The position numbers were made by a program, and so were the translations under genes. Under the pieces are notes generated by a model. It was not told the DNA's origin. It did no database searches and worked only from the letters and a program-made list of their open reading frames with translations. Below are positions 17,021 through 26,233 of a stretch of DNA of 64,000 nucleotides, piece after piece. Origin of the DNA: Cylindrospermum stagnale PCC 7417 (GTDB taxonomy: Bacteria; Cyanobacteriota; Cyanobacteriia; Cyanobacteriales; Nostocaceae); NCBI RefSeq assembly GCF_000317535.1, contig NC_019757.1, positions 3,302,501 to 3,366,500 of the forward strand, in the 5' to 3' direction. How positions within the stretch are numbered: position 1 is the stretch's first letter; each line of letters begins with the position of its first letter.

Positions 17021-17629
17021 ATGGTTCAATTTATCCAAGCGCAAAATGTCAGTATTGCCTATTTAGAAGAAAGATTTGGTCTGCGACAGGCTGAAACTGA
17101 AGATTCTTTTACAGAATGGTTTGACAATCTCCCAGCAATTACAGATTTAGAAAAGCAATATCTAGATAGAGTTAAAGCTAATTTTCTCAGCTTAATTAAG
17201 CGTCCACCCATCTTAGAAAATGCTGTGAAGATGGTAATATTATCTCCCCTGTTAGATTTGGCTGGTTTTTATCGTCCTCCTTTTCATCTTGCCACAGAAG
17301 AATCTATAGAAATTAGTGAAGAAATAATTATAGATATTCAAGAGAATGGAGAAGAAACTAAAGAGATTATCAAAGGCAAAATTGACGTACTGGTTCTCCA
17401 GAATCAGTTATGGTTAATAGTCATTGAGGCTAAAAGGTCTAGTTTCTCTTTAGCTAAGGCTATTCCCCAAGCGCTTACTTATATGCTGGCTAATCCTAAG
17501 GCTAATCATCCTGTATATTCGTTGGTAATCAATGGAGAAGATTTTCAATTTATCAAACTAACTCAACAAGATAAGCCAATGTATGCTTTACTTTATATAG
17601 ACGCGAAAATGAATTATATACAGTTCTGA
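17021..17629 (+). CDS. PD-(D/E)XK nuclease-like protein (restriction endonuclease fold)
   Basis: This is a 202-residue protein. The core IIKGKIDVLVLQNQLWLIVI followed by EAKRSSFSLAKAIPQALTYM gives the D-x(n)-E-x-K pattern of the PD-(D/E)XK superfamily, with a following Q-rich helix as in type I restriction HsdR N-domains. The N-terminal 90 residues are helical (EERFGLRQAETEDSFTEWF). No helicase, specificity or methylase gene is adjacent, so it is a solitary protein of a group widespread in cyanobacteria. ATG at 17021 is preferred to the GTG/ATA-rich extension from 16958. Function unknown; a DNA-processing role is an inference. Confidence 0.7.
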   Translation: MVQFIQAQNVSIAYLEERFGLRQAETEDSFTEWFDNLPAITDLEKQYLDRVKANFLSLIKRPPILENAVKMVILSPLLDLAGFYRPPFHLATEESIEISEEIIIDIQENGEETKEIIKGKIDVLVLQNQLWLIVIEAKRSSFSLAKAIPQALTYMLANPKANHPVYSLVINGEDFQFIKLTQQDKPMYALLYIDAKMNYIQF

Positions 17630-17666
17630 ATATCTTAAAAAAACTAGGTCAATTTTTGAAGTAATT

Positions 17667-18851
17667 ATGTCTACTCGCCCTATTTATCTCGATTGTCACG
17701 CTACCACCCCCGTAGATGAACGGGTATTAGCTGCGATGATTCCCTTTTTCACAGAAAACTTTGGCAACCCAGCTAGTATTAATCACGTTTACGGTTGGGA
17801 AGCAGAAGCGGCTGTTAAACAAACGCGGGAAATTTTAGCAGCAGCTATTAATGCCACCCCAGAAGAAATTGTTTTTACCAGTGGGGCAACAGAAGCTAAC
17901 AATTTAGCTATTAAAGGTGTGGCTGAAGCTTATTTTTCTAAAGGTCAGCATATTATTACTGTGGCGACTGAACATAGTGCAGTTCTTGACCCTTGTAAAT
18001 ATTTAAAAACTCTCGGTTTTGAAATTACAATTTTGCCGGTTCAGAAAGATGGACTGATTGATTTAACCGAGTTAGAAAAAGCTTTGCGTCCTGAGACAAT
18101 TTTAGTGTCGGTGATGGCGGCAAATAACGAAATTGGTGTAGTGCAGCCGTTAGAAAAAATTGGGGAAATTTGCCGCGATCGCCAAATCTTATTTCATACA
18201 GATGCAGCTCAGGCAATTGGTAAAATCCCCCTGGATGTGCAAGGGATGAAAATTGACTTGATGTCCCTGACAGCACATAAAATCTACGGGCCGAAGGGCA
18301 TTGGGGCGCTATACGTCCGCAGACGCAATCCTAGAGTCCAACTTGCTCCTCAGCTGCATGGTGGTGGACATGAGCGGGGAATGCGTTCTGGGACTTTGTA
18401 CACGCCGCAAATTGTCGGTTTTGGGAAAGCTGTAGAAATTGCTTTGGCAGAACAAGTGGCAGAAACCCAACGCCTTACGGAACTCAGGCAAAGATTGTGG
18501 TTACAGCTTTCAAGCTTGGGGGGAATTCATCTCAACGGAGATTCCACCCAGCGACTAGCAGGAAATTTGAATATCAGTGTTGAGGGGGTGGATGGTGCCG
18601 CGCTTTCCCTCGGATTGCAGCCGGTAATGGCGGTGTCTTCTGGTTCTGCTTGCACCTCAGCAAACACGGCACCTTCTCATGTTCTCACGGCGCTAGGACA
18701 CCCAGAACAGCTAGCTTATGCCTCGATACGCTTTGGTATAGGACGTTTCAACACGGTAGAGGAAATTGACAAAGTCGCAGAACAGGTAATTTCTACAATT
18801 CAAAGTCTACGAAATTCGTCAGTCGTTAGACAGGATCTAGGACGGGTATAA
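17667..18851 (+). CDS. Cysteine desulfurase (NifS/IscS family)
   Basis: This is a 394-residue PLP enzyme that takes sulfur from cysteine for Fe-S cluster assembly. The PLP lysine is K205 in LTAHKIYGPKG. The persulfide Cys is C329 in SSGSACTSANTAPSHVL, which has the class I (IscS/NifS) type loop. YLDCHATTP and EHSAVLDPCKYL are also typical. It is not next to iscU or nif genes here; a NifU-like scaffold is encoded separately at 32363. Housekeeping IscS is more likely than NifS, given the lack of nif neighbours, but this cannot be settled from the window. Confidence 0.93.
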   Translation: MSTRPIYLDCHATTPVDERVLAAMIPFFTENFGNPASINHVYGWEAEAAVKQTREILAAAINATPEEIVFTSGATEANNLAIKGVAEAYFSKGQHIITVATEHSAVLDPCKYLKTLGFEITILPVQKDGLIDLTELEKALRPETILVSVMAANNEIGVVQPLEKIGEICRDRQILFHTDAAQAIGKIPLDVQGMKIDLMSLTAHKIYGPKGIGALYVRRRNPRVQLAPQLHGGGHERGMRSGTLYTPQIVGFGKAVEIALAEQVAETQRLTELRQRLWLQLSSLGGIHLNGDSTQRLAGNLNISVEGVDGAALSLGLQPVMAVSSGSACTSANTAPSHVLTALGHPEQLAYASIRFGIGRFNTVEEIDKVAEQVISTIQSLRNSSVVRQDLGRV

Positions 18852-19036
18852 CGCCCATCCCACAAGAATTAATTGGATATTTGTTGGCTTCCAAGCAAGT
18901 TGATCAATAGACACAGCAGTGAAAATTACAGCAGATTGCAACTTGGTGAGGTACAGATTATCGTAGGGGCACAGCATGCTGTCTACCCGTATACTTCATT
19001 TACCTGAAAAATGCTGTAAATATGCATCAAGACCCT

Positions 19037-19066
19037 TGTAGAGACGTTGCATGCAACGTCTCTACA
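19037..19066. repeat. 30-bp perfect palindrome (dispersed repeat)
   Basis: TGTAGAGACGTTGCA followed by its exact reverse complement. The same element with flank (AAATATGCAT, then ACCCTTGTAGAGACGTTGCA) recurs at about 42252-42300. It lies between convergent genes (cysteine desulfurase and the cyanophycinase-like gene) and could form a hairpin in either transcript, but lacks a T-run. Confidence 0.85.
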
Positions 19067-19084
19067 TTGTTTTTCAGCAGATTT

Positions 19085-20122
19085 CTAATAGGGATTTGAA
19101 TTAATCCGTCCCCTTTTGACACTGCGGAGATAGTATCCTGTCGTTGGTCTGTTTTTCAGGTTGAAAGTGCTACCACTCCGAACTTTCCAAATTTTGTAGT
19201 TAGAAAAAGTCAGCGGAGTTCTGGGTTCGCATATTTCTGGTTTGCGATCGCCAAGTACAAAGTAAGCTGAACCATTACCCATAACTTTCGCCAACCCGGT
19301 TTTATCCACAACCACCGAGGTATCTTCACTCACCGCTATCCCCAAAGCACTGTTCGAGACACCGTCCTGAATCTGACGAGCAATAAAGGCCATCAAACGA
19401 CCCATTCTTTCCCGCTTGTCGAAGTGTGTATCAATGATGGTTCCCTGAAGATTCCTCCAGTTGAAAAAGTTTTGCGTAAAGGTAATGTCCCGGTAGGGAT
19501 CTTCGAGTGCATCCCTAGACTCAACAGCCCGTGAGCAAGCATTGTAGACAAAATCACTTTGGATTATTGCACCTGCACTAGTGCCACCAATCCCGCCTCC
19601 TCGGCTGTGAACTGACTCGATAGCAGTCTCCAGCTTGGTATTTTTCCAGTTGCGGGTGTATTGACATTGGTCGCCACCTGCAAAGAAAATCACTTCGGCA
19701 TTTTTTACTTTATTCACAACCTCAGTGTTGTTGGCGTCCTGTTTACTTTTAATCAACAAAGTTTCCACAGAATCTACACCCTTCATGGCATAAATTGGCT
19801 GATTGTAGCCATCATCACCAGAAACGCGAATGACTACAACATCAACCTTAGTGGAGCAATTGGTGCAGCCGCGAACCCGATTAATCATCCACTGAATCGC
19901 CTCATCCACATCGGGGCCACCCCCGCCTAAGTCATAGACGGGGCCAGCTAATGGGGGATTGACATTGGCAGCGTTGCCCTGCAAATAGCCTGTCGTCTTA
20001 GCAATACCTGGCAATGTCAGCAAGCTTCCCATGATCAACAGCAGCGTTCCCCCAATCTTCAAGAACTTTGTGGCTGTGCTTCCAGGCATTGGTGAATTCT
20101 TCCCGAAAAATGCATTTGCCAT
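19085..20122 (-). CDS. Exported cyanophycinase-like peptidase (family S51)
   Basis: This is a 345-residue protein of the S51 (peptidase E/cyanophycinase) family. The catalytic Ser lies in GGIGGTSAGA. IFFAGGDQCQYTRNW corresponds to the conserved GGdQ..l motif, and a helix DVDEAIQWMINRVRG precedes it. Unlike classical cytosolic cyanophycinase it has an N-terminal hydrophobic segment (FLKIGGTLLLIMGSLLTLPGIA), so export is likely. Substrate (cyanophycin or another beta-linked peptide) is not certain. ATG at 20122 has AGAGGG upstream and is preferred to the TTG at 20149. A close paralogue lies at 21679-22698, with an IS element between. Confidence 0.85.
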   Translation of the reverse strand: MANAFFGKNSPMPGSTATKFLKIGGTLLLIMGSLLTLPGIAKTTGYLQGNAANVNPPLAGPVYDLGGGGPDVDEAIQWMINRVRGCTNCSTKVDVVVIRVSGDDGYNQPIYAMKGVDSVETLLIKSKQDANNTEVVNKVKNAEVIFFAGGDQCQYTRNWKNTKLETAIESVHSRGGGIGGTSAGAIIQSDFVYNACSRAVESRDALEDPYRDITFTQNFFNWRNLQGTIIDTHFDKRERMGRLMAFIARQIQDGVSNSALGIAVSEDTSVVVDKTGLAKVMGNGSAYFVLGDRKPEICEPRTPLTFSNYKIWKVRSGSTFNLKNRPTTGYYLRSVKRGRINSNPY

Positions 20123-20443
20123 CAGTTTGCCCTCTGAATCGAACTGCAATTATGTTCAATCTCTCATTTGGGGGTGGAAATTCACAGCGTACAGGAATTG
20201 TAGCCAGACAATTGGGGAAGATGGGGAATAGATTCTAAATTCAAAAATTGTATTCTTAATTTTGAATTTAGCTCAATCCGACAGAAGCCCCACGTCTCAC
20301 CCGAAGGGGAGCGTGGGATGAATGGCGGGTGAGTTGACGACAGTCCTTTGACCAATTTTCCCCGCAGGGGAAACAGAAGGACATGGAGGAAACGAACATT
20401 TTCCGTGTTATCCTCTTTTATACTAAACGTCGTTTACTCTAAT

Positions 20444-21652
20444 ATGTTAAAAGTCGTTAAAGTCAGGTTATATCCAGATATCCAACAACAACAGTCACTA
20501 GCCCAGGCTTTTGGCTCTTGTCGTTGGTTGTGGAATTATTGTCTGAACTTGATGAACCAAACATATATTGAAACTGGCAAGGGATTGTCTAGATACGAAG
20601 TTAAAAAGATAATTCCGCAGTTAAAAAAAGAGCATGAGTGGTTGTCACTAACCTACTCACAATGTTTGCAACAAGTTTGTTTGAATCTTGGAGTAGCCTT
20701 CAATAACTTTTTTGAAAACCGGGCTAAATACCCTAGATTCAAATCTAAACACGGTAAACAGTCAATACAATATCCTCAGAATGTCAAGGTGGCTGATAAT
20801 TGCGTAACCCTCCCAAAAATAGGAGATGTAACCGCAATTATCCATAGACCGATTGAGGGAAAAGTCAAAACTGTAACTATATCCAAGAACGGCTCTAACC
20901 AATACTTTGCAGCTATTCTATTTGATGATGGTCAAGATAAGCCGTTATCCAATGCCGAAGGTAAAGCAATAGGTATTGACTTGGGATTGACTCATTTTGC
21001 TGTTACCAGTGATGGGTCTAAGTTTGATAACCCGAGAATACTAAACAAGCATGAAAAGAATTTAAAACTTAAACAACAACAACTATCTAGAAAGCAACAA
21101 GGTTCTATTAACCGGAGCAAATCTAGAAAAAAAGTTGCTAGAGTTCATAGAAAAATAACTAACTGTCGTGACGATTTTCTACACAAGCTATCGCGGAGGA
21201 TAGTTAACGAAAACCAAGTGATTGTGGTTGAAAATCTCAATATTAAGGGCATGATGCAAAATCATTGTCTGGCTAAGTCTATCCATCAGGTTGGATGGGG
21301 AATGTTTTGCACCATGTTGAAATACAAGGCAGAAATGGAAGGGAAAATTTATCTAGAAGTTGATAGATTTTTTAAGAGTTCAAAAACCTGTCATGTGTGT
21401 CTTAATCAAGTTGGTAGTTTGCCGCTTGCTCTAAGATTTTGGACTTGTGAAAACTGCCAAACTCAGCATGATAGGGATGTGAACGCAAGTATCAACCTCA
21501 GAGATGAGGGTCTACGAATTTTGACCTCTGGAACGGGGGATAAAGCCTGTCGCCCAGATGTAAGTCGTAGTCAGGGAGGACGTAAGAAATCCACTACTAC
21601 GCTTTCTGTTGGGCAGGAAGCCCACACTGTACCGTCAGGTCAGTGTGGGTAG
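20444..21652 (+). CDS. tnpB: TnpB RNA-guided nuclease of an IS1341-type element
   Basis: This is a 402-residue protein starting MLKVVKVRLYP, the usual OrfB_IS605 N-terminus. The RuvC triad is intact: D179 in GIDLGLTHFA, E263 in IVVENLNIKGM, D345 in QHDRDVNASINL. The zinc finger has C316/C319 (CHVC) and C335/C338 (CENC). TnpB proteins are omega-RNA-guided DNA nucleases that help retain the element. An upstream frame from 20348 is excluded because homology starts at 20444. The C-terminal 40 residues (SQGGRKKSTTTLSVGQEAHT) overlap the expected RNA-coding right end. No tnpA is visible, so mobility would need one in trans. Confidence 0.93.
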   Translation: MLKVVKVRLYPDIQQQQSLAQAFGSCRWLWNYCLNLMNQTYIETGKGLSRYEVKKIIPQLKKEHEWLSLTYSQCLQQVCLNLGVAFNNFFENRAKYPRFKSKHGKQSIQYPQNVKVADNCVTLPKIGDVTAIIHRPIEGKVKTVTISKNGSNQYFAAILFDDGQDKPLSNAEGKAIGIDLGLTHFAVTSDGSKFDNPRILNKHEKNLKLKQQQLSRKQQGSINRSKSRKKVARVHRKITNCRDDFLHKLSRRIVNENQVIVVENLNIKGMMQNHCLAKSIHQVGWGMFCTMLKYKAEMEGKIYLEVDRFFKSSKTCHVCLNQVGSLPLALRFWTCENCQTQHDRDVNASINLRDEGLRILTSGTGDKACRPDVSRSQGGRKKSTTTLSVGQEAHTVPSGQCG

Positions 21653-21660
21653 TTCACAAT
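21500..21660 (+). ncRNA. Predicted omega RNA (right end of the TnpB element)
   Basis: In IS605/IS1341-type elements the guide RNA comes from the 3' end of tnpB and the right end. Here this region carries a terminal hairpin (CCCACACTG/CAGTGTGGG, about 21622-21652) followed by the flank that would serve as guide, starting near 21658. The call rests on position and this hairpin; boundaries are approximate. Confidence 0.4.
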
Positions 21661-21678
21661 TGGAGTGCAGCGAATGAC

Positions 21679-22698
21679 TTAGTAGGGATTAGAGTCAATT
21701 CGCCCCTTCTTAACGCTCCTGAGATAGTACCCAGATATCGGTCTATTTCTCAAATTGAATGTGTCGCCGCTCTTAACTCTCCAAATTTTGTAGTTGGAAA
21801 ATGTTAGAGGAGTTCGGGGTTCGCATACTTCCGGCTGATGATCACCAAGTACAAAGTATGCTGCACCCTTACCTATAACTTTCGCTAGACCGTTTTTATC
21901 CACAACCAACGATGTACTTTCGCTAACCGCTATGCCTAAAGCGCTTTTAGAGACACCGTCCTTAATTTGACGGGCAATGAAAGTCATAATCCGACCCATT
22001 CTTTCCCGCCTGTCGAAGTGCGTATCGATGATCGTTCCCTGCAAATTGTTCCATTTGAACAAGTTGTAAGTAAAGGTAATGTCTCGGTAGGGATCTTCAA
22101 GTGCGTCTCTAGTTTCAATGCCGTTTGTAGAAGAAGCGCAAGCATCGTAGATGTAATCACTTTGGATCATTGCGCCTGCACTGGTTCCACCAATGCCACC
22201 TCCCCGGTTGTAGACTGTCTCTACGGCATTCTCCAGTTTGGTGCCTTTCCAGTTGCGGATGTATTGACATTGGTCGCCACCTGCAAAGAAAATCACGCCA
22301 GCATTTCTGACTTTCTCAACAATCTCAGCTTTGTTTGCTTCTTGCCTACTGCTGACGACAAGAGTCTCTACAGAGTTGACGCCTTTCATGGCATAAATTA
22401 GCCGATTGTAATCGCTATTACCAGAAACGCGAATAACTATCACGTCAACTTTGGCGGCGTTGTTAGTAGATCCCCTCACTTGGTTGATCATCCACTGAAT
22501 AGCTTCATCGACATCGGGACCACCTCCACCCAAGTTATGAACGGGGCCAGCTAGGGTGGGAGGGAGAACAACAGCCTTGCCTTTGAAGAAGTTTGTCAAG
22601 TTTGCTGTAACACGGGTTATGAGCAAGGTTCCCATCTTCAACAACTTGTTTCCTACAGTCTTCAAGTACCTTGCTATATTTGGGAATGCCTTTGTCAT
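21679..22698 (-). CDS. Cyanophycinase-like peptidase (family S51), paralogue
   Basis: This is a 339-residue S51-family protein, a close paralogue of the product of 19085-20122: the core GGGGPDVDEAIQWMINQVRG, IFFAGGDQCQYIRNW, GGIGGTSAGAMIQSD and the C-terminal ISGYYLRSVKKGRIDSNPY are shared almost word for word. The nucleophile Ser (GTSAGA) is kept. The N-terminal segment is less hydrophobic and more basic (NKLLKMGTLLITRVTANLTN), so export is less clear. ATG at 22698 has AGAAGG 11 bases upstream. Tandem duplication followed by IS insertion between the copies is the simplest history. Confidence 0.85.
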   Translation of the reverse strand: MTKAFPNIARYLKTVGNKLLKMGTLLITRVTANLTNFFKGKAVVLPPTLAGPVHNLGGGGPDVDEAIQWMINQVRGSTNNAAKVDVIVIRVSGNSDYNRLIYAMKGVNSVETLVVSSRQEANKAEIVEKVRNAGVIFFAGGDQCQYIRNWKGTKLENAVETVYNRGGGIGGTSAGAMIQSDYIYDACASSTNGIETRDALEDPYRDITFTYNLFKWNNLQGTIIDTHFDRRERMGRIMTFIARQIKDGVSKSALGIAVSESTSLVVDKNGLAKVIGKGAAYFVLGDHQPEVCEPRTPLTFSNYKIWRVKSGDTFNLRNRPISGYYLRSVKKGRIDSNPY

Positions 22699-22940
22699 GC
22701 TAACCTTCTGGTACAAACTGCAATTATTGCTAACTCTCTCACCAGAGAGGGTAGAATTCCCAGCGTACAGGTTTTGTACTGTTTTTTAAAGCAAAATAAC
22801 CCAGAAAATTAATGATTACTGCATTATTTTGCTTAATCTGCCGTTGTTTGTGCGTTTTTAAACCAGACAATTAGCGATCGCTGTTGCCCAACCGTGCCAA
22901 AGGCACGGTGGAGGCTGGATGGGGACTTTGAGCACCTGAT

Positions 22941-24788
22941 CTAGATCGTTACTGTCCAGATTCTGCCGTAGTTGCCAGGAATTTTTACCCAATATTCTGA
23001 ATAACTGGGGACGCCAATTAAATTATTTTCACCGTGAAGTTCTTCCTGATAATCGCCAGCAATGGGAAACCAGAAGGGTACATCCTGATCACTATCGCCA
23101 AAGTTAAGTGCTACCAGGCTAAATTTATTACCATGTTGGCGAGAGAAGAGCAAGACATTTTTCGAGTGATAGCGATCGTAATTGTTGTAAAAGAAATGAT
23201 TACCTTCAGTAAACTGCGATTGCTGACGACGCAGTTTAATCAGCTTCCGTACTAAGCCAATCATGCTTTTACCAATGGAATCATAAAAATAATCCCATCG
23301 CACAGGTCGCAGCAACATTACTCGCCCAAAACCTTGTTCTGGCAGATAATAGTTTTCACCAAATTCCTGCCCTTGCCATAGCATGGGAATACCTTTGGCG
23401 GTTAAGAACGCAATTAGGTACGGCTGAACTTTATACCACAGACTGCGATTACCTTCTTGTAATAAATCGTTATCACGTGCAATCGTGCCAAAGTTGCAGA
23501 CAAAACGGGAGTGGTCATGATTTTCAATATATTGCAGCGCTGTCTTGGCAATTTTGTCGCCGTTGGTTGTAATTTCTTCTGGATAGCCATTTAGACCAAG
23601 TTTAAAGCCGAGGTTAACTAAATCATTTCGGCTTCCAGCCGCTACATTTTTGACTGCACCCAAGGTTTCATTTTGCCAGGTACTGTTGCTATAAGTCTGT
23701 TCCAGAACCTCTTTTGGTCCTTCTAATTGTTCAGCGCACTGAATTAAATTGATGGTGTTATTGTTAAAAAATCTCTGCCAGTACTCACCCGCACCTGCTT
23801 TTTCTTTAACAGTTTTGTAAGTGTTGAAAACTAAGTTGGCGTAACCAACTCCTGTAGAACCATCCCAATAATTGGGTACACAGTCATAGCGAAAACCATC
23901 GACGTGATAAACATCCAACCAGTGATAGTTAACTGTGTAGAAAAAGTCTTGGGTAAACTTGCGTTTATAATCCGTACTCTCAGCAAAGAGGTCTTTAGCA
24001 AATGTCCCCATAAACGGGTTTTCATTGTATCCTAATTGCTTGTAAAGATAAGAGTAGGGAAAATGATCGCTGGTGTGACCATAGACAGCATCCACAATTA
24101 CAGCAATTTTGTTTTGATGTGCAGCATCAATTAAATTTTGTAAATCTTTTCTTTGACCAAAGCGCTCATCTACACCAAAGTAGCCAATCGGCAAAAAGCC
24201 CCAATCTACTGTCAAGGCTACGTTAGAAAGGGGCATAACTTCAATACAGTTAATTCCCAAATCTGCCAGATAACTTAAGCGTTCAATTGTTCGCTCAATA
24301 TCTCCACCGAACTCACTGATCATCAATTCATACAGTACAATATCTTTTAAGTCTGGACTTTTCCAGGTACTTTCATTGGGACTCCATTCATAAGGTTGAT
24401 ATCCCAGTGTAAAGGCGGATAATTTACCTACACCAAACTCTCTGGCAAAAGGGTCGATAATCCAATCTATTTCTCCCTTATTGGGATTTTGGAGACAATA
24501 GCGGTAAACATACCTTCCTGGTTCTCCCCATGCTGCATTTAGGTGTGGTTTGGGTGTAGTATTGATGTTTATCTGAGTTGACCAATAATCACCATACTCT
24601 GGGTCGATAGAATGCTCTAATTCAAATATCGATGGCTGAGTAATTTGCAGAAATTGATCTTTTTCGTGGATTACTTTCACCCATAGTTTATTCCCGTCCT
24701 TTTTAGCAACCCAAGGGAGAAATACTCCAAAATCAACAATACCATTGTTTTCTCTAGCTCCTAGCTTATCCAAAGGTAGTAGTTTCAT
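22941..24788 (-). CDS. GH13 alpha-amylase/branching-enzyme-like glycoside hydrolase
   Basis: This is a 615-residue GH13 enzyme. An N-terminal CBM48/E-set-like region (about 15-120) is followed by the TIM barrel. The catalytic triad is visible: nucleophile D302 in VDGFRYD, acid/base E353 in LIQCAEQ, D425 in ENHDHSRF. VDAVYGHTSDHF is conserved region I. This layout resembles glucan branching enzymes or maltooligosyltrehalose trehalohydrolases; the exact activity is not decided. ATG at 24788 is used because AAGGATGAG precedes it. A GT4 glycosyltransferase lies upstream on the same strand (25043), suggesting joint work on an alpha-glucan. Cytosolic: no signal peptide from this start. Confidence 0.85.
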   Translation of the reverse strand: MKLLPLDKLGARENNGIVDFGVFLPWVAKKDGNKLWVKVIHEKDQFLQITQPSIFELEHSIDPEYGDYWSTQININTTPKPHLNAAWGEPGRYVYRYCLQNPNKGEIDWIIDPFAREFGVGKLSAFTLGYQPYEWSPNESTWKSPDLKDIVLYELMISEFGGDIERTIERLSYLADLGINCIEVMPLSNVALTVDWGFLPIGYFGVDERFGQRKDLQNLIDAAHQNKIAVIVDAVYGHTSDHFPYSYLYKQLGYNENPFMGTFAKDLFAESTDYKRKFTQDFFYTVNYHWLDVYHVDGFRYDCVPNYWDGSTGVGYANLVFNTYKTVKEKAGAGEYWQRFFNNNTINLIQCAEQLEGPKEVLEQTYSNSTWQNETLGAVKNVAAGSRNDLVNLGFKLGLNGYPEEITTNGDKIAKTALQYIENHDHSRFVCNFGTIARDNDLLQEGNRSLWYKVQPYLIAFLTAKGIPMLWQGQEFGENYYLPEQGFGRVMLLRPVRWDYFYDSIGKSMIGLVRKLIKLRRQQSQFTEGNHFFYNNYDRYHSKNVLLFSRQHGNKFSLVALNFGDSDQDVPFWFPIAGDYQEELHGENNLIGVPSYSEYWVKIPGNYGRIWTVTI

Positions 24789-25042
24789 CTGCTCATCCTT
24801 AATTAACTGATTACACAATTGAAAAAATAAAGTCTGAAACCAGACTAAACAGGCTCTGATCAAAAAACTGAAGCAGTGCCTTTCGTGTATTTATCAACGC
24901 TTAATCAGGGATTTATGTAAATTTAACAAAAGATTACATTTCTTTATTTTATCTTTTAATGTAGCAATTGCTTTGTCATCAGTTCCTTAGGACAGCTAAT
25001 TTTAGCCGTCCCTAATGCCATATATGAAACACTGTAACCAAT

Positions 25043-26233
25043 TTAAAACCACTCAACTTGCGATCGCTCTTGCACAACTCGCTGATAAACAGCCACTGTT
25101 TGTTTGGCTAATTTCGGCCAGCTAAAGCGTCGTCCTAAATCATCATAAGCATTATCAACCAGCCATTGCCGATAACCTGGATTTTGCAAAACTTCGAGAA
25201 TTCCCCAAGCTAGGGAATCAGGGTTGTTGGCCCAGGTAACGATACCTGTCTTGGTGTGTTGTACTACTTCCGGAAAACCGCCGGCATCAGAAACTACGAC
25301 AGGTACGCGAGAAGCAAAGCCTTCTAAAGCAACAATCCCAAATGGTTCGTAAAGGCTAGGAAACACTGCACAGTCGGCCACCGTTTGGAATTTATCTAAG
25401 TATTCATCAGAGAGAAAGCCGGTAAAGTAGCATTTGTGCCAAATGCCTAAATCCCAAGCTTGGCGCTTGAGATGGTCGGTATTCCCGCCACCAATGATCA
25501 CAAATTTAACGTTCCCCCCCATTTGTGCGAGTATCTTGGGAGCAGCATTGAGCAATACAGGTATACCCTTTTCATAGGACATTCGACCGAGGTAGTAAAC
25601 AACTTTTTCATGATCACCGGCAAATTGGCGGCGAAAATCCTGAGCATAAAAATCTTTGTGCTGCTGTTTCTTTTCGGCGCGGATACCGTTATAAATGATA
25701 TCGATTTTGTTCCCAGGAGTGTGTAGCGCTTGTTCTACTTCCCTTCGCATATAGTCGGTACAAACAATCACTCGCCAAGCATTGTAAGCTAGTAAGTTTT
25801 CTTTGCTATTAATATATTGTTGGGTATCATTGTGAATACCGTTGTAGCGCCCGTATTCGGTAGCATGAATTGTCGCAATTAGAGGGATTTTAAAGTTATG
25901 TTTGAGAGCGATCGCAGCATCCCCCACTAACCAATCATGAGCATGGATTAAATCAAACGGCCCTTCCTCCAGCAGCAACTTACCACCGTGATGCCCCATA
26001 CTCGCGTTCAGGTTAACTACCCAGTGGAAAAAATCGTTACTATAAGCCACTGGCACCCGATGCACAAATACTCCCTCAACCACTTCATACAGTGATGCCT
26101 GAGCAAACTCTACCGTGATCAAGTGGATTTCATGGCCTAGCTTCACCAATTCCGGATACAACTCAGCCACATGACGCGCAATTCCTCCGACGATCCTTGG
26201 CGGAAATTCCCAACTTAGTACTAGTATCTTCAT
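25043..26233 (-). CDS. GT4-family glycosyltransferase (glycogen-synthase-like)
   Basis: This is a 396-residue GT-B fold glycosyltransferase: SWEFPPRIVGGIARHVAELY at the N-terminus (glycine loop), DLIHAHDWLVGDAAI, YLGRMSYEKGIPVLLNAA at the start of the second lobe, VIIGGG, and the donor-binding E-x7-E motif PSLYEPFGIVALEGFA. The family includes bacterial maltosyl/glucosyl transferases acting on alpha-glucans. It is 254 bases upstream of the GH13 gene on the same strand, so the pair may form a glucan unit. Donor and acceptor are not predictable. Confidence 0.88.
   Translation of the reverse strand: MKILVLSWEFPPRIVGGIARHVAELYPELVKLGHEIHLITVEFAQASLYEVVEGVFVHRVPVAYSNDFFHWVVNLNASMGHHGGKLLLEEGPFDLIHAHDWLVGDAAIALKHNFKIPLIATIHATEYGRYNGIHNDTQQYINSKENLLAYNAWRVIVCTDYMRREVEQALHTPGNKIDIIYNGIRAEKKQQHKDFYAQDFRRQFAGDHEKVVYYLGRMSYEKGIPVLLNAAPKILAQMGGNVKFVIIGGGNTDHLKRQAWDLGIWHKCYFTGFLSDEYLDKFQTVADCAVFPSLYEPFGIVALEGFASRVPVVVSDAGGFPEVVQHTKTGIVTWANNPDSLAWGILEVLQNPGYRQWLVDNAYDDLGRRFSWPKLAKQTVAVYQRVVQERSQVEWF

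Larger units (their letters stand above)
20270..21660 (+). mobile_element. TnpB-only IS element (IS1341/IS605 type)
   Basis: A single tnpB-type ORF with no tnpA is bounded by imperfect palindromes. On the left, CCCCACG..CGTGGG lies at about 20287-20318, preceded by GAAG. On the right, GAAGCCCACACTGTACC and GGTCAGTGTGGGTAGTTCAC lie at about 21618-21657. Both ends share GAAGCCC, as subterminal hairpins of IS200/IS605-family elements do. It is inserted between two cyanophycinase-like paralogues, in the opposite orientation. Exact ends are not resolved and no target duplication is expected for this family. Confidence 0.75.
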
